A DNA stretch of 64,000 nucleotides from Penelope pileata (taxonomy: Eukaryota > Chordata > Aves > Galliformes > Cracidae). Both the position numbers and the translations under genes were made by a program. Below the pieces are notes generated by a model that saw only the letters and a program-made list of their open reading frames with translations, was not told the DNA's origin and ran no database searches. Numbering within the stretch: position 1 is the first letter of the stretch; each line of letters begins with the position of its first letter. This document shows, one piece after another, positions 13,505 to 27,773 of the stretch. The stretch is from assembly GCA_013396635.1 (NCBI GenBank), contig WBMW01005916.1:310994-374993 (forward strand), written 5' to 3'.

Positions 13505-13629
13505 CAGGCTGGATGGGGCTTTGGGCAACCTGGTCTAGTGAGCAGTGTCCTTGCCCAGGGCAGGGGGGTTGGAACAAGATGATCTCTAAGGTCCCTTCCA
13601 ACCTGAACCATTCTATGATTCTATGATTC
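13505..13629 (+). mobile_element. CR1 LINE 3' fragment (ATTCTATG-tail type)
   Basis: The plus strand carries the CR1 end block: GGATGGGGCTTTGGGCAACC, then a GTGTCC-type segment, GGTTGGAACAAGATGATCT, CCCTTCCAACC and two copies of ATTCTATG. The tail octamer (ATTCTATG) and the TTTGGGCAACCTGGTCTAGTG block differ from the ATTCTGTG copies elsewhere in the window, so it belongs to a different CR1 subfamily. It is truncated to about 125 bases and non-coding. Confidence 0.95.
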
Positions 13630-16600
13630 CTGAAATCCAGCTTCTACACCAAGGACACTTGGACACACCATAGTTGAACCCAGCATAGAGTCTAGGTGCA
13701 GCTTAGCTTACTGAAGTTTCGGAGCCTGCAATGGGCTGGGCCACCAGATGAATTTCATCAGGCAAATCGGCTCCTTCCAACTTACTTGGGTTTGGGAGGT
13801 TGGCAAGGAAATACAGGCATAATTGACAAGTTTCACTAACTTCTGCTTCACTAATAATGATTACTGAAACAGTCAGATGTTCCTCAGTCTGTGGTTTGCA
13901 AAACATTAGGAAATAGTTTTATTAAAAAAAGATAACTGTCATTTATGGTCTAAGTGCACACACCTATAAACAAAACCAAGTCACCAAACAAAGCAAAAGA
14001 AAATGCAAATTATACCCAAATTTTTGAAGTCAACCATTTTGAATACAAAGTCCAAGATTGTCCATGGATTTTTGCTCATGATTGGTGGTCCTTAGATTGA
14101 AAACAACTGGGATACACTAATTCAGAGCATATTGTTAGCCTGTTGACCAGGCTAACACTGTGCTTGGGCAGCTAATGAGCTCTGTGCTTGGCCTGCAGCC
14201 AAACAAACACGGTATTTAATATCTGAATGAGGAAAATAACTCCTAAAATGGGTTAAAAAAGCATGTGCAACAGAAACAGAGCAAAAGTACAGGTATTAAC
14301 AAATATGGTACAGTGCAGAAGATGTAAGAGAAATTGAAAAGGCAGGATTAAAAGGTAACAGATGGTGTTTCAAACTATGGTCCTCCCTCTCCCCACGCTG
14401 TCTGTGCTGGGTCCCATAGAATGCAGACCAGCTGAGGCTCACCTTGTAGCAAGAGTTCACTTTTGCAAGAGACCTGTAGCCCGAATGCCGAACAACAGAA
14501 TCATTGATCCCAGAAACCTCAGTCCCATTGAGAGCAACAACCCTCACCCTGAGAAGGGCATTTCAGTCGAGGGCAGACTGTGGCCACAGGGCCCGGCAGG
14601 CATGCAGTGGCAGACGGAAACCAGACAGCTGAGGCTGCTGCCGCTCCCTGCCTTCCTCCCCACCTGCCTGACAGATGCTGCTGCCCCAGAGGCAGAGATG
14701 CCTGATCCACCCAGGAATCAACTCTGAACCCACCCCACTTTTCAGCCCATCATTTTAAGGTAAACTGACATCACAGTCAGTTTACCACCAGAGGGGTGGA
14801 GCAGACAGCAGGAGGCAGGAACAGAGCTGGCCTCTGGTGCTGCGTTCCTGTCAGAGCTGCAGGCCCCGCTGAGCGGTCTGCAGTGCCCGTGGACAAGGAT
14901 TGCCTAGAGCAAGCTCCAGTGGAGGGGACGGTTCTGCTCAATCTGCCCATGGACCAGCCTGTGCCCCATCCATGCCACAGCGTGGTGAAACACTTCAGGG
15001 CCTGGAACGGGGTTTAAGTGGGAACAAGCAATAACTTTCTCACTTCTGTCCTGCTCGAAAACTGATGTGCTCTCAAGCAGACGGTCTAGCACCATTTGCA
15101 AAGAATTCCTAGCGCTGGGTCCAAGGAGGAGGTGAGGGCTGTGGGCTCTTCATCGCCTGCTGCCCAGAAGAAAAATGCAGTCATGATGGCTGTAAGCCTA
15201 CTCAGTGCCAAGCTACAGTGTGCACGAGCTGGCTTCTCAGCACACAGGCAGTGCAGAGTCTACAGCCTGCAAAAGCCCTTCAACAGCTACTTGCTTAGCT
15301 GGAAAAGGCCTAGATTCCATGTAACTCCACTTAGATTATATCGTTCACACATAAAATTAACAGAGGTACGTTATACTTAGGGTTTTTTCCTCCAAAACAT
15401 CTGAAAAATTACAGTTCTGTAGATATCCCAAGCACTGTATCCCTGGTGAGATAAAAGGAGTATTCTGAACTTTGCGTTCTTTAGTCATATCTGCCTGAAC
15501 CAGGACTAATGAAGTAATCTTAGAAAAGACAGTCATCACAAAAAAGCCAGTAAACTTTCCTAGGGGAAAAAAAAAAACCAACAAACTACAAGTTCCATAA
15601 GTATATGGAACTTAGACACAGGTTGCAAAAACCTGAGCACACTGAACTCTGAAATTCTACTCCTGAAAGAATTCCTAGTCTGTTTGCCTGAGGACACAAT
15701 ACTAAGAACAGTATTATTTATAACATACAATAAAAGCACAACTTTAGGTCCTTTTAAAAAGATACTGATATTGATCTTGGGTTCTTTATACAAGACAATA
15801 TCTGTTACTTTCCTAAACATTTACTGGATTGTAGCTAAATTCATTTTTTCATATAAAATGAAAGTGTGTCTGATACAATTTACTTTTTTTTTTTTTTGTA
15901 TAATGCTATATTAAACCAGGCCAGAGACATTGACAACAGAGTGGTAAATATTTAAGATTACATCTTCTTTCCTACAACATTATTCTTTTCCTTCTCTATC
16001 AGATCTACTGTCAAACAACTCCATTCCTCCTTTTATTCTCCCTTTTCAAACACTCTCAGCATCTCAGCTACACTAAGATCATCAAATTTCATTGGAAAGC
16101 TAAGCAGACTTCAGAAGTCAAAAGAGCACTTTGGGCATGAACCACAGTTACTAGAGCCAACAGAAAAAAATTGTTCAATTGGCTCAACATTAAGCTCCAA
16201 ATATATATTGTCATTTCTTACGATCGTATACCAGCGCCTCCAATAATATTCATTATAATGAGATGTTTATTGGAAAATGGAAACAGCAAATGGGACAAAA
16301 TATGTCCAGAGTCTAATGTCTAATATTGATAATCTTTCTGCTATCTAGGGATTGCTAGAAGACCAAAATGAGTATTTCTTTCCATTTCTCTGTCTAAGAA
16401 AAAAGCACAAAAATCATTAGGAAAGTAACATCGTCCAGAAGAGCTAGGATAATCCTGCAGTTATTAAAATGATCTGGAATTGCCAGCAGGTTCACAGCTA
16501 CCTTGCAAGAAATGCTGCTGAACATCAGGCAATCATTACACACTTCCTTTGGAAAAAAAGCAAATTTTAATCATTCGGGTGTGCTTAGATATGATGGCAG

Positions 16601-17445
16601 AAAACAAACACTCTCTGCCATTCACAAACGTTTCTCCAGAGAAATCTTTTGTGTTTGCTTTTCTCTGATCACATGGTGGGCCAAGCAGGAGGTTGTATTA
16701 GTTGGTTAGTTATGGGCTTTTCCTGCTGCTGTTTTGATTCTCCTATACCACAGAATTGCCTTATTTGAAATTCTGATACAAACCACGGCACTAGGGCAAA
16801 GCTCAACATTTCAGGGATCTGCCTTTAGCAATAATTATAGTTTCACCTTTGTGCTCTGCACTTTCAAGGGTGGCAGCTGCTATAAATTACCACAGGTGGA
16901 AAGAAAAAATAAAGTAAAACAAAATAAAATAAACCCACAGCTTTCTTGAAGGGACACCGAACAAGCTACAAGTTTGTCCATTGACATTTTCCTCCTGGAT
17001 AACTCGGGCCAGGAGGTCAAAACAATGGCTGACTAACAAGACAGCATGCAGGGAAAAGGTTACCATTAATAATGCAACAGAAGAGCACTATGTGGACAAG
17101 TAAAGGTAGAAAAACATACCAGGATGACCAACAGAATAAAGGGGTCATGAAAGAAATGACTAGATGCTAGTTGGAGAAGCAATATTCTGAAAAGGGTGCA
17201 ATGTTGTTAGCTGAATGTCCTTCCAAGTGTTCAGTAACTTCTGCCCCCAATATATTTCCCTTAGGCGTAGCAAATACAGATCTACTAATGTTCTTACTTT
17301 ATTATTATCATAAGTCAACACTTGGTTGATTTCTCTTGATGACTTTCCATAACAATCCCTGACTTGCACACTCAGACAACAAAAGGAAGGGTAGCTTAAG
17401 AATGGTGCCATTCAGACAGCTCAGAAAGAAAGATTCCCTGCCTGT
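13630..17445. other. Non-coding DNA including a GC-richer patch
   Basis: Most of this stretch is ordinary AT-rich DNA. Between about 14360 and 15260 the base composition turns clearly GC-richer, and several overlapping frames of 60-120 codons open on both strands, the longest at 14362-14727 (plus, 121 codons). None carries a motif I know, and the stretch has few CpGs, so it is not a CpG-island promoter by eye. From about 15300 the composition returns to AT-rich. Confidence 0.55.
14759..14786. repeat. Perfect inverted repeat, 11-bp arms, 6-nt spacer
   Basis: GGTAAACTGAC at 14759-14769 is followed by ATCACA and then its exact reverse complement at 14776-14786. The structure would form a small hairpin in RNA or cruciform in DNA. 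It is too short for a microRNA precursor, and no transposon end is seen around it. Confidence 0.85.
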
Positions 17446-17600
17446 GTGTTATGGTTTGACTCAGCAGATAGCTGAGTTCCACACAGTTATTCACTCACCC
17501 TCCCCCCTCCCCAAATGGGACGGGGGAGAGAAGTAGAGAGATATGCAGTAANAACAACACAACCAGTGGTGGATCCGTCAGCTGATGCCACCCACTACAT
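17446..17600 (+). mobile_element. Fragment resembling an avian ERV long terminal repeat
   Basis: The first 100 bases (TTATGGTTTGAC, GCAGATAGCTGAG, CACACAGTTATTCACTCACC, a C-rich tract, then AATGGGACGGGGGAGAGAA) match the 5' part of an LTR that is abundant in many bird genomes, where it starts with TGTYATGGTTT and contains the same C-rich then GGGGGAGAGAA order. This is recalled from general knowledge, and no family name is asserted. From about 17550 the match becomes poor, with only a weak resemblance to a later part of the LTR around 17575-17600. The piece is therefore a truncated or internally deleted remnant with no internal retroviral genes nearby. The C-rich segment could fold as a quadruplex on the minus strand. 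Confidence 0.6.
17552..17552. other. Ambiguous base (N)
   Basis: The only non-ACGT character in the window. It sits where the LTR-like match breaks down, so the local sequence may be unreliable or heterozygous there. Confidence 0.99.
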
Positions 17601-20600
17601 ACAGTCATCCCTAACAGTTTCACTAGTCTACACATTAATTCTGCCTCTGGTCTAACAGATAGATGTTGATACTGCCAAAAAGACTCATAAAGGATTCCTT
17701 AAGGAAGCCATTATTAACTAATCAAGTCAGCTTCGACAGTAGCTGGGAAAAGACTCCGTGATCCCAGCATTTCAAGATCTACAAAGAACTGAGTGCAAAA
17801 CATGTACAATTTCAGCAGCATTTTCATAGACAATATTGGCATATAATAACCTTGTGCCTAGCTTGGATATAGCATTCAAACCTCGATTTTCTTTCCCTGA
17901 ATACTTGGATGCCAACCTTGAAAGCGGAAATCCAAAAGCTACACAAGCAAGCAGCATAGGCATAGTGGTGCTGACACATCAGACTTTTCGAAAAAATTAT
18001 TGTACTCCACTTTTCTCCAGACAGCATTGCATTTCAAATCCAATATGGTACAGTCTTGGAAGCTTACAGTATGAATGGTGCAGATTCCTCATTTCCAAAA
18101 CAAATTGCATTAGCAGCATTCTGACAAAGAAAATATCTTTCTACAAGACGTGTAATTTTAAGGTTCCAGGGGCATATAATGCCAGGTGTTAGTGAACTGC
18201 AAACCTATTTCATTCCCTTACAGCTAAATATTCTCTAATTCTTCTTGTGCACTGTTGTAAACCAGGAATAACATCAGTGAATTCCCATGAGTTACAGCAG
18301 ACCAAGTCTTGCGTAAGTAGGAAAAGAATCACACTATGTTATATAAACTACAAGCAGGGCAAAGAGTTTAAATAATCGTTTTACAAACAACAGCCCTTCA
18401 TATCTATAATCCATGACTAGAAAATAAAATCTGTCCTGTGTAACAAAGAAAAAATTGCCCACTTTACAATCCCTCGTATGAATAATAAACATGAGGTGCA
18501 AGCCACTGATTGACATACAGGAATTACAAGGTAAAAGAGAACATTGTTTTCCTTTCTGGTAACAGCTTTGGAAATGGTTTTGCAGTTTAGCTGTATGCAG
18601 ACAATTCTTCTGGAGAAAAAGGTGCATGTGTGGGAGTATGCAATTGTAGAGAGAAGACAGAGACATGGTGTAGGTAAGCTGCCTGTTTAGAAAACTTTTA
18701 AATAATCCCCTCTCTTATCAATGACAAAATGGAAAATAGATTCAGTGTCCTTGCATTCTCTTTCACCTTCTTAACAAAATATATTTACAAAGGAGCCTTC
18801 AATCACAGCCTTCCAGTACAACACAACAAAAAGTATTTCAGAACTGCTTTGCTGAGGTGGTAGGAAAGGGAGCCTCAGCAGAGTATCTTCTGCATGTGAG
18901 AGATAACAAAAGATTCAGTTTCCTAATATTCTTTCTAATTCTGATCCTGGTTTTGCAATTTTAGCTGAAGTAAAGACTTCACAGGACTATGATTCGGACC
19001 TCCTAAAAATAGCTACGTCTTACCTATTTCATTAAAAAGTAGCATATAATTAGGTCAGAAGTCTGTCCTGGCTATAATTGCTGATGTCTGGAAGACCAAA
19101 CCAAGTTTCTTCATTGCAAAATGTCTGAGGCTAAGAATGAAACCCAAAGAGAAGAACTGAATAGACCTTTCTAAAAACAAGACAATTAGAAATGACTACA
19201 CTTATATTAAAGATATTTCCACTTCATAAATGCTAACAAATCAATACAAATACAATGGCAAGTGTGAATCAGGAAATTGTGTTGCTGCTGTATCTTCAAC
19301 ATTACCAATCGATATGGAGAAGAGGCTGTCTTGCATTACGCATTACTTTTTTCTTCTCTGAAATGTCAAACATTTTACTCAGAAGCAGAGGGACTATACT
19401 ACGGAGACAGAGAAGACAGATTTACACTCATATCCCAACTGATTCATTTCCAGAAGAAATAAGCCACATCCTGGGACCCTCCAAATCTCTAACACTCTAT
19501 ATGCCTCACTGGTTTTATGCACAGCGCTAAAGCTACTATATGTTAAGACAAAATCAAAAACAATCTGGACTAAGTGTTCTCAACCAGTGACACTCCTGCT
19601 GCACTCCCTCTTCTCAGAGTGCAACATCTGAGGAGAAAAGATAAAGAGCTGGTTCACAGAGCCAGCCAAGGAACTTACGCAACACTGATCCACCATCCCT
19701 CAAGGAAAAGGAACAGCTTTGCATAAAGCTGCGCCTCTTTCTAATCACGTGATATCTCATCTCTGGATCAGAGATGTACAGGAGAGCAGAGGAGATACAT
19801 GGGTGCCAAGACAATGAGTTCTGTTGGACCAAATGAGCTCCAACTACCTTGGGCTTAGAAATCCAAAGCAACAGCGAAGCCAGAGTGTGGGCAAGTTGGG
19901 GATTTTGTACAACTTAAAGCTTGATGAGAAGCGCATGGAGAGACTGAGGCAACAGAGTGTTCAAGTAACTGAAAACATGACAATCTGCAGATTTTGAGCT
20001 GGGAAATTCTTTTCATCCATCCCTTATTTAATGAACCAGTGAAATCAAGCTAGAGTTAAAGCACTTGTGTCTCGACAGCTCTGCTACACTGTCAGATTTT
20101 ATTCAGACCACCTGAATTATAAAACTGACAAAATTTATCTGCAGATGTACAAGGAAATGACAGTGTCAATCTGTATGGCAATTCTAATGGGACAAGTTGT
20201 CCTTTTCTCATCCAAGCTGAAGCTTTTAAAAATCAAGAAAAAGAGATGGAGAGAGAATGAGCAAATGAATGAATACTTAAGCACCTACTTTTAATACACC
20301 TAAACCAAACAAACAGTGTGACAGGGTACAGAGGAAGCCTGCACTCCATGAACACACCTGTGCAAGCCAATATGAGCAGCTGTTCTGTGCCAGGCATCAG
20401 GAAGTAGAGGGGATGGATGGAAAAAGGGTTTGGTTCACACCACAATAACCCTTAGGACTCTTCAAGGAGGGGGACAGCAGGCCAGGAACAAGGCTTAGGT
20501 GCCTTCCTGACCTGTAAGGATCCTTAAGAATTCAGCCTTCATCTAGACTAAAGTAAAACACCACCAGAACTAGCCTCTCTAAACCTTCCAGCAGCTTTGA

Positions 20601-23600
20601 CTGTCCTCTGAACACCTGCATTGACACCAGTGCTGCACACACCATCATCAGCCTGCTTCTCCTTGAAAATTCATTTCCTCTCCTTTGTCCACCAGAAACC
20701 AAACTGAAACAAAACCTTTGCAATGTGATGAACATGATAAGTGGTGGCTGAAGTGATGAACAGATTCAGCTCAAAGGTAACAAGTGTTTATTACAAAAGA
20801 ATTTATCATCTCACCTTTGACAAAGGGGAAAAGATACTGCTCATTTTGCACGGACCAAAAAAAAAAAAGAGGGATGAGGAAGGATGTGACAAAATGACAG
20901 CGATTCCTGGCAGCTAGAAAACTGCCTGCTTTCTCACCCTACACATGCCAAAGAGTTGAAACTTGTCCACTTCTACTTTGTGATCTAGAGTACGTCCTAG
21001 GGTGTCAGTCCCGAGCCCTAAGAAGGGTCCACCTCAGGCAACACATGGGGTCTCTGCAAGAGAAAAAGCCATCCTATCAGAGACAAACAGGCACTGAAGA
21101 ACACCCAGCTCCCATCCTTTTCAGTCCACTCCTCCCCAGTCACCTACTTCTGCACAATTTTTAGAAGCTGGTATAAGAGATTGCAAGGATCAGAAGAGAC
21201 CGCAGTCATGCCCAATGCTGTATTACACAGCAACCAACACTGAACCAGCCAAGACTCCTGCAAACCTCACCTCTCAGATTCAGGGAAGAATTTTCTTTGA
21301 AAGGGAAATGAAGTAACTTTGCATAAGCGACTGATCAAAGAGGGACTCCAAGTTATTGTTCCTATGACACCTCTTGTTAAGTTGACCTCCAGATGAAACC
21401 TGGGCCCACAAGCTGCTTATCAGAACACCTACCACACTGCTGAATGTCAAATTATTGAGAGCCTAAAAGCAACTGTTTAAAATCTGAAAGATTATCTTGC
21501 TTTGTAACACACAAACAATTGGAGGATCAGAGTAATTGTTTCACAAGCACAGCGCTTTTTGTTCCCATAATCCACTGACCAGGAAGAGAAGCCAGCCTGC
21601 ATAACAACAGAGCAGATTAAATTGTTAGCTGTCGCACACGAGATAAAAGAGAGAAGTAATTTCTGTACCTCTGGTTGCACGGGCAGAATTCAGTTCCAGG
21701 ACATGCAGTCTTGCCAGTTTCTGGCATTATAAATTCATTAGTCAGGCTTCATCCCTCCTGCAACAATCCCCTTCCTACAATGTCTTTTTACAAATCTCTT
21801 TCTGATGATGTATCCCTTTGTCTTGTGGCGTGTTGTCCTTTGTCTGGACACCATGGAGGTATCAAGCTCCTGTTTTCTGGCCTTTCCCGGCAGAACAGCT
21901 GAGCCAAGAGATCTAAAACACACTCTCTTCTTTTTCTAAAAACAAATGAGGGTCTCCCCTCTGGGAGTCAGGGCTTTCAGAAAACTGCAGACGTCTCTGA
22001 GGAAATGTTGGTACTCACCAGCAGTGCATATACTTCTGTGACATGGTGGAGAGAAACCAGTCCTGATGCTAATCTTGGCATAAGAGTGTCATTATGAATG
22101 ATACATACAAGAAGCATTAAAGGGGCTTAGAGTTTGGTAATGTTTTTACATGAATGCATGATACAATTAAAACACAAGAAATTGATTTTCATGTATAACA
22201 GAGAAAAAGTGGAGGGCTATAAAGGATTATGTATTAAAAAGACTCTCATGCAAACCAGTGAAAAACAGCCACAACAAACTTTTGTACCAACCAAGGTGTC
22301 TCTAATTCAAGCATAAACTATTGGGCTTGTTCTGCGCTCAAAGGGTAAATCCCTATGGCCTGAAACATCAATTTTCTAAATATAAAAATGCTAATTAATG
22401 TTTTCTTATCTAGACTAGCTCAAGGAGGTCTAGCAATGAGGCAGTACTTCAGTAGAAGTGTCTCATTTACCTTTTTCTGAGGAAGATAAAAATTCTATAG
22501 CTCACAAATTAACAGACAAGGAAATTTTGATTGTCCTCAATTGAAACTAAAACTACATAGCACGTCTGTTCATCTCCACTCGCTAGAAAGTTTCAGTCAT
22601 CTGTAATCGCAACTCTGTGCCCTGTTTTGTGGCCATAGTTTATACGTGTAGAGTCCTCTGAACTTCAAAAGAATCTTTTAATGAACCTGTATCAGCAGGC
22701 AAGTAAACTCAAAGTGATGCAGAAAATCTGGCCCATAAAATCTCATAGAAAAGAAGCTGTAGAACAAACTGGTAGGAATTCATTTGGGCCTAAGACATTT
22801 TTTTTATGCATTAAAGAGTTCATACCTGTGCAGACAAGCAGCACTTCACCAAGAAACAGTGCAAGCCAAAGTAGCTGTGTTTAAAAATTTAAATTTCACA
22901 TTCAATTCTAGGGGAAACCATTTGTTTATCTGTCTATTTAGATGATCTAATTTGCTCCAAAATCATGAGCCCTCCCCCTCTACTCCGTTCTTCTGTATTA
23001 GTGAAGAAAGCAATTCATGAAATACACACAGACAACATCCAGGGAAATCTTCAGTTACTGTACTGAAATGTGACATCCCTCTTGCATAGGGGACACACTG
23101 ACGTATACCCTCCCGGGACGATGGGACATCGCACAAGTCAAAAGAACCTGAAAATGGATCAGAGGAATCAGAAGCCAAAAATACTTTTCTTTCCTTTGAC
23201 TACACAGAAAGTTTAGGGTGACTGCCTATGATTCAGGCATCAATCCCAGAGGCATCTGAAGTTGGGTACGATGAAACCCAGCACAAGCAGTTTCCTGACA
23301 GCACTCATATGTACTTATTTCACTGACAGAACTTCTTGAAGAAGAACCTAATTTGGTCGAGAGGAGAGCCAGCTCCACAGCGAAAGGTGAGTCTTGCCAG
23401 AAAATGTCAGCGGTTTCTCTGATGCAGATATACACAGCAAATAGAAAGCAAAAGAAGAAATCAGAGTAACCAAAGGCAAGCATCTTGCTAGAGTTCCTAG
23501 CCTTCTCAGCAACTATTTGACTCAGAAGATCACTCCGATCTTTGGCACAGCTGCCGTACCATATTTATGATATTTTCAGGTTTTGAAGGGACAAGCTGCA

Positions 23601-24000
23601 TTACTAAACAAGTTTGTCTCTCCCATTCTCCAGCTAAGCTGTCTTTGCTCTATAAATGTGTTCATTATATCTACTATTTTTCAAGGCAAAGTCATTTCAA
23701 ACATTTCATTTAAATACTTTGTACATATTTTTAAATGAAGGATGGGTCTCTCATATCAGTTCTAATGGGATCTATTTTATACCATGCCTATAGAATAATC
23801 TCATATAACTAGAAATCCAATCACCAATCTAAAGATATCCTAAATTTCCTCTCTAAAAGTGCACTTCAGACTCAGAAGAGCATACAGTCCATAAATTGTG
23901 AATAGCTAAACTGTGATGCAAACATTTGTCTTTGCAGAATGGAATTATAATGAAAGTGCAGTGATTGTATTCTCCTAATGTTTGGGGTTGATTTTTTTTT
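17601..24000. other. Non-coding AT-rich DNA, nothing recognised
   Basis: No gene, mobile element or structured RNA is recognised. The longest frames are 118 codons (plus, 17836-18192) and 110 codons (minus, 18334-18666), with no known motif and with many rare codons strung together as in chance frames. Short A runs occur, for instance near 20859. Confidence 0.65.
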
Positions 24001-24601
24001 TTTTAAATATAATACTCAAAAACTGCATACTATTCTAAGTTATTCAGGAGCTGTGTTCCTGAGGGAATACAGAAAACTTCAAACTTCCTGTTTATTTTTA
24101 GTCACTACTACTGCTTCTATTTCCTAATAATTTACCATGAAGAAACGGAGAGCAAAGGCAAAGACAACTGTTAACATTGGGAGAGAAGATAAGTATTTCA
24201 AATGAACATTAAAAAGGGAAGAAGAAGCTTCTATTTTACTTCAACAGTTTTTTGTGTTTTTCCATAAAAAAAGGTGGGGGAATAAAGAAAAATACCTCAA
24301 AAGCTCATTATTCTAACCATAGATATTCATTATTAAAAGCCATTCAAAATAAAAATGTAGTATTTAGCAAACTGCATTTCAAGTGGTGACTGTTCAGCTG
24401 GAGATTTATCAGACATAAAATTAAAAACAAAGGAAAATATTAATAATAGAATCCATTGTACTGATTTGCCTTGAATGAAAAATTGGTTATTAGTTCCAGC
24501 TCAGTCTTTGTTGTGATCTCATTATAAACTCCTCAAAGAAAAACACTTATCCTCTTTTCCTGCTGAATGTGCTATTCCCCGTCTTAGGCCGTCCATCTCC
24601 T

Positions 24602-24618
24602 GTTGCTGCTGCTGCTGT
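24602..24618 (+). repeat. GCT trinucleotide repeat
   Basis: About four to five GCT units lie in an otherwise AT-rich surrounding. No frame across it looks coding. Confidence 0.75.
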
Positions 24619-27600
24619 TTTTTACTGAAATGTTTTTCGAAATGTGATAAGTGTGTTACCATGCACAGGTCTGGCAGCAGTATGATGTGTAAGGTAGGTA
24701 TTCCCTATCGCTTTCCTTCTTCATTATGGAAGATCTGTAAATAGATTTGTTCCCAAAATACGAATGAGGTGATGTAGAAAGCCAAGAAGTTTGTAGGTTT
24801 GAGGCAGCCCTAAGTCATTATGTAAAAGAAAATCTTTATTTTAAAAAACTACTCTGGCGAACATCCAGCTTCCCATTTCAATCTCATGCACCAGTCAGTA
24901 CCTCCTCACTGCAACACACCCTCCCATTTCAGCATAACATATAAATCTAATCTCAACAAATTAAATACTCAAGCTTCTTCTTCACCAGGACTTAGCTCAA
25001 GCTATTTTCAGTCATTCAAAAAACGTTTTTCCTAACGAAGACCCAGTCCTCTGGGAAATGAGGCCCAAATTTGCCCACTGCAGCTGTCATTCACCGAGGC
25101 GCTCAGCATACACCGTCACCCAAGACAGGTCCAGGTCATGCAGGAGAAGTACAGAGAGCAGCCTAGGAGTGCCAATTAGTGTTCATATTCAAGCTGACTC
25201 AGCTGCAGTGGTAAGACACAGTCTAAGTTTTTTGTGTACCAGCAATTTTCTGCTTTCTTGTGCCTGTCCTCTAGCTATTACCGTGCTTCACTATTAAGAT
25301 CTTTTTTTCCCCCACTTAATTTCCAAATATAGCTATCGTTTCCTTAAGCTCCTGACTTCTCTTACTTGTTCATCTACTTTTTGTATTACAGGCTAATGAT
25401 CTGTCAACTAATATTAAATTATTTGCTCTCCTAATTGCCTATTTTCAAATAATAGATTGTGGAGGCTACCTTAGCACTTTCCCTGTATATTTCAAAAGAG
25501 GAAAGAATTTATACATTAGAAATGAAAGGTTTAAGTCCCAAGAGAAGCCTAGTCCTATTTATTACTCACAAAACCACATCATCCACAAAATTTAAATATT
25601 TTACAATATTTCTGTAGTATTTATTTTTTTATCCCCTTCCAGTATCAGTTGCTTTCACTGTGATGCCTATGAGGTTTTCTCATTTTCAGATCAAACATTC
25701 AAAGCATGCTGAACATTGAATATCACCATAATGTACCTGAAAACAAAGTGAAAAGTGGTTGAATGCATGGATTTATTTATTTTTTTTAACCTCATAAAAA
25801 TGCTTCCTGCTTGCTAATGGGAAGAAAAAAAAAATAGAAAACAGCTTGCCAGGTTACTAGTTTAGGATCAGTTCCAACATAGAGGCTACACAGATGATAT
25901 ACTCAAGACCTCAAATTTTCCAAAACTTGAAGAGCCTCTGTTAATGAGGTTCTCCCTTTGTAACAGAGAAACTATAGTAACAGATTTGCCAGTGGGATGT
26001 GCACATACAGGAAACAAGATCCCCTACCTGTCTCCTCTAAATCCCGTAATTATTTTTCTTGGATGGATTTTTGTTCATATTTTCAACACTTCCTGGACTC
26101 TACAATGAATCAATTAAACCAGTGGAGCAGCGTGGTTACCTCAGACCTCTGAATTGACTGAAGGTGTAAAAAGACATGGAAAAACACTGACTAAAAGACC
26201 TGCTGGCAACTCAGCAGAGGCACTGGAGGGAGCCAAATAAAGCTCCTCTCTTTCAGACCTTCCAGATTTACAAAATAAATTTGCACTAACACTCCACTGA
26301 GAGCTTCATTCTCATTTCATGAACATGAAATGCTGTTTGACAAAAAAGAATGCGTGGCTTTGGAGAAGAGAAAAAGGAGACCTTGCATCATCACAGGGCA
26401 CTTGCAAAGGCCACAAGAAAATGATATAGTATGGCTTATAGTAAAGTTGTATTACGATCATTCACAGCAGCATTCCTTTCTTTTTGCTCCATCTTTGAAC
26501 TCACACTCTTTATTAAGCAAACTATCCCGACAGAGAGAGAAAGATCAAGATTGCATGACAATGAGTTAAGCCTAGTAACACAAATTTTTTATGATTTCCT
26601 CAAGAAATTTGTAATAACTTTTCGCAGATCATAAGCACAGAGCGATAGGTCTATCAAAATTAACTTCTTGGTACAAAATAAAGCTCATTTTAAAGGCTAA
26701 TATGACAGATGGATTAATGCAGAACATTCCTTAGCCTCCAATTCTTTGTTTTGGTTATTATACTTCAAAAAACTCAGTAAAGATTCAGGGCATCCTTAAA
26801 GTTCTTAGTGACCTGTGATATTAAACACAGGAAACCTAGGAAGATTTCAGCTATGTCAAATATTCTTCTCTCAAGATAAGCAGAAAAAATAAAATCAGAA
26901 ATAACCAGTGGGACTATAAGCCTACATTGATCTTTAACCTAAAACACATGATGATTTTAAAAATGTCCTAAAATAGCTTTCCTACAAATCAGAGATAAAT
27001 TTAAGGTAGCTTCAATTTTCCTTGTGAATTGTAGTTAATTACCAACAAAAATATCTGCATCTGTCAACAATTAACAGTAACTGAAGTTAACTTCTTAAAA
27101 ATGTAATCACAAGATACTTCATCTCTCATCTAATGATATAATCAAGAGATGATGAAGAAACTCTTCCTTAAAACAGCCACTTTGCCCTTGAATTCATAGG
27201 TGTGAAAGTCCCCGCCACTGCAGGCCGCACAAGAGCCTAAAGGTAGGCAGTGCAGAGCAATGCTACAATGGGGCATGCACCACAGTTTTGTTGGCATTAC
27301 ATTTAATGTCAGCTCAGGATTTGCCACCTGCAAACAAAGAGAATACCTTTTTTTGCTCCTCCCCAAACATTTGACTTCCATGAGATTGGGAGGGGGTTGT
27401 TCGGTTAATTTTACGCAAGAACATTAATAACTGACTGCAGCTGCTAACAGCAATGTCCTCTTCTTTGCTGAAAGATTGTGGGAGGGCAAGGCACACAAAT
27501 ATCTACATCCCTTTAGTTATATCCTTGTATCCCCAGGAAAAAAAAAAAAATTTCCTAATCAAAGAAAATGGCCCGTGGTAGTACTTATGACTTCAGTGAC

Positions 27601-27773
27601 TTCAGTCTTTGAATCATGGACTTGTGCCTCTTTCACAGTACCCACAGGGCATGAAACTTAGTGAAAAACAAGCAGATATTGTTAGGTAATGCCTTGCTCA
27701 CATGCTTAGACTCACAAACAATAAAATCGCTGACCATGACATTAACGTTTTAAGCCATTATTTACTAGATTGA

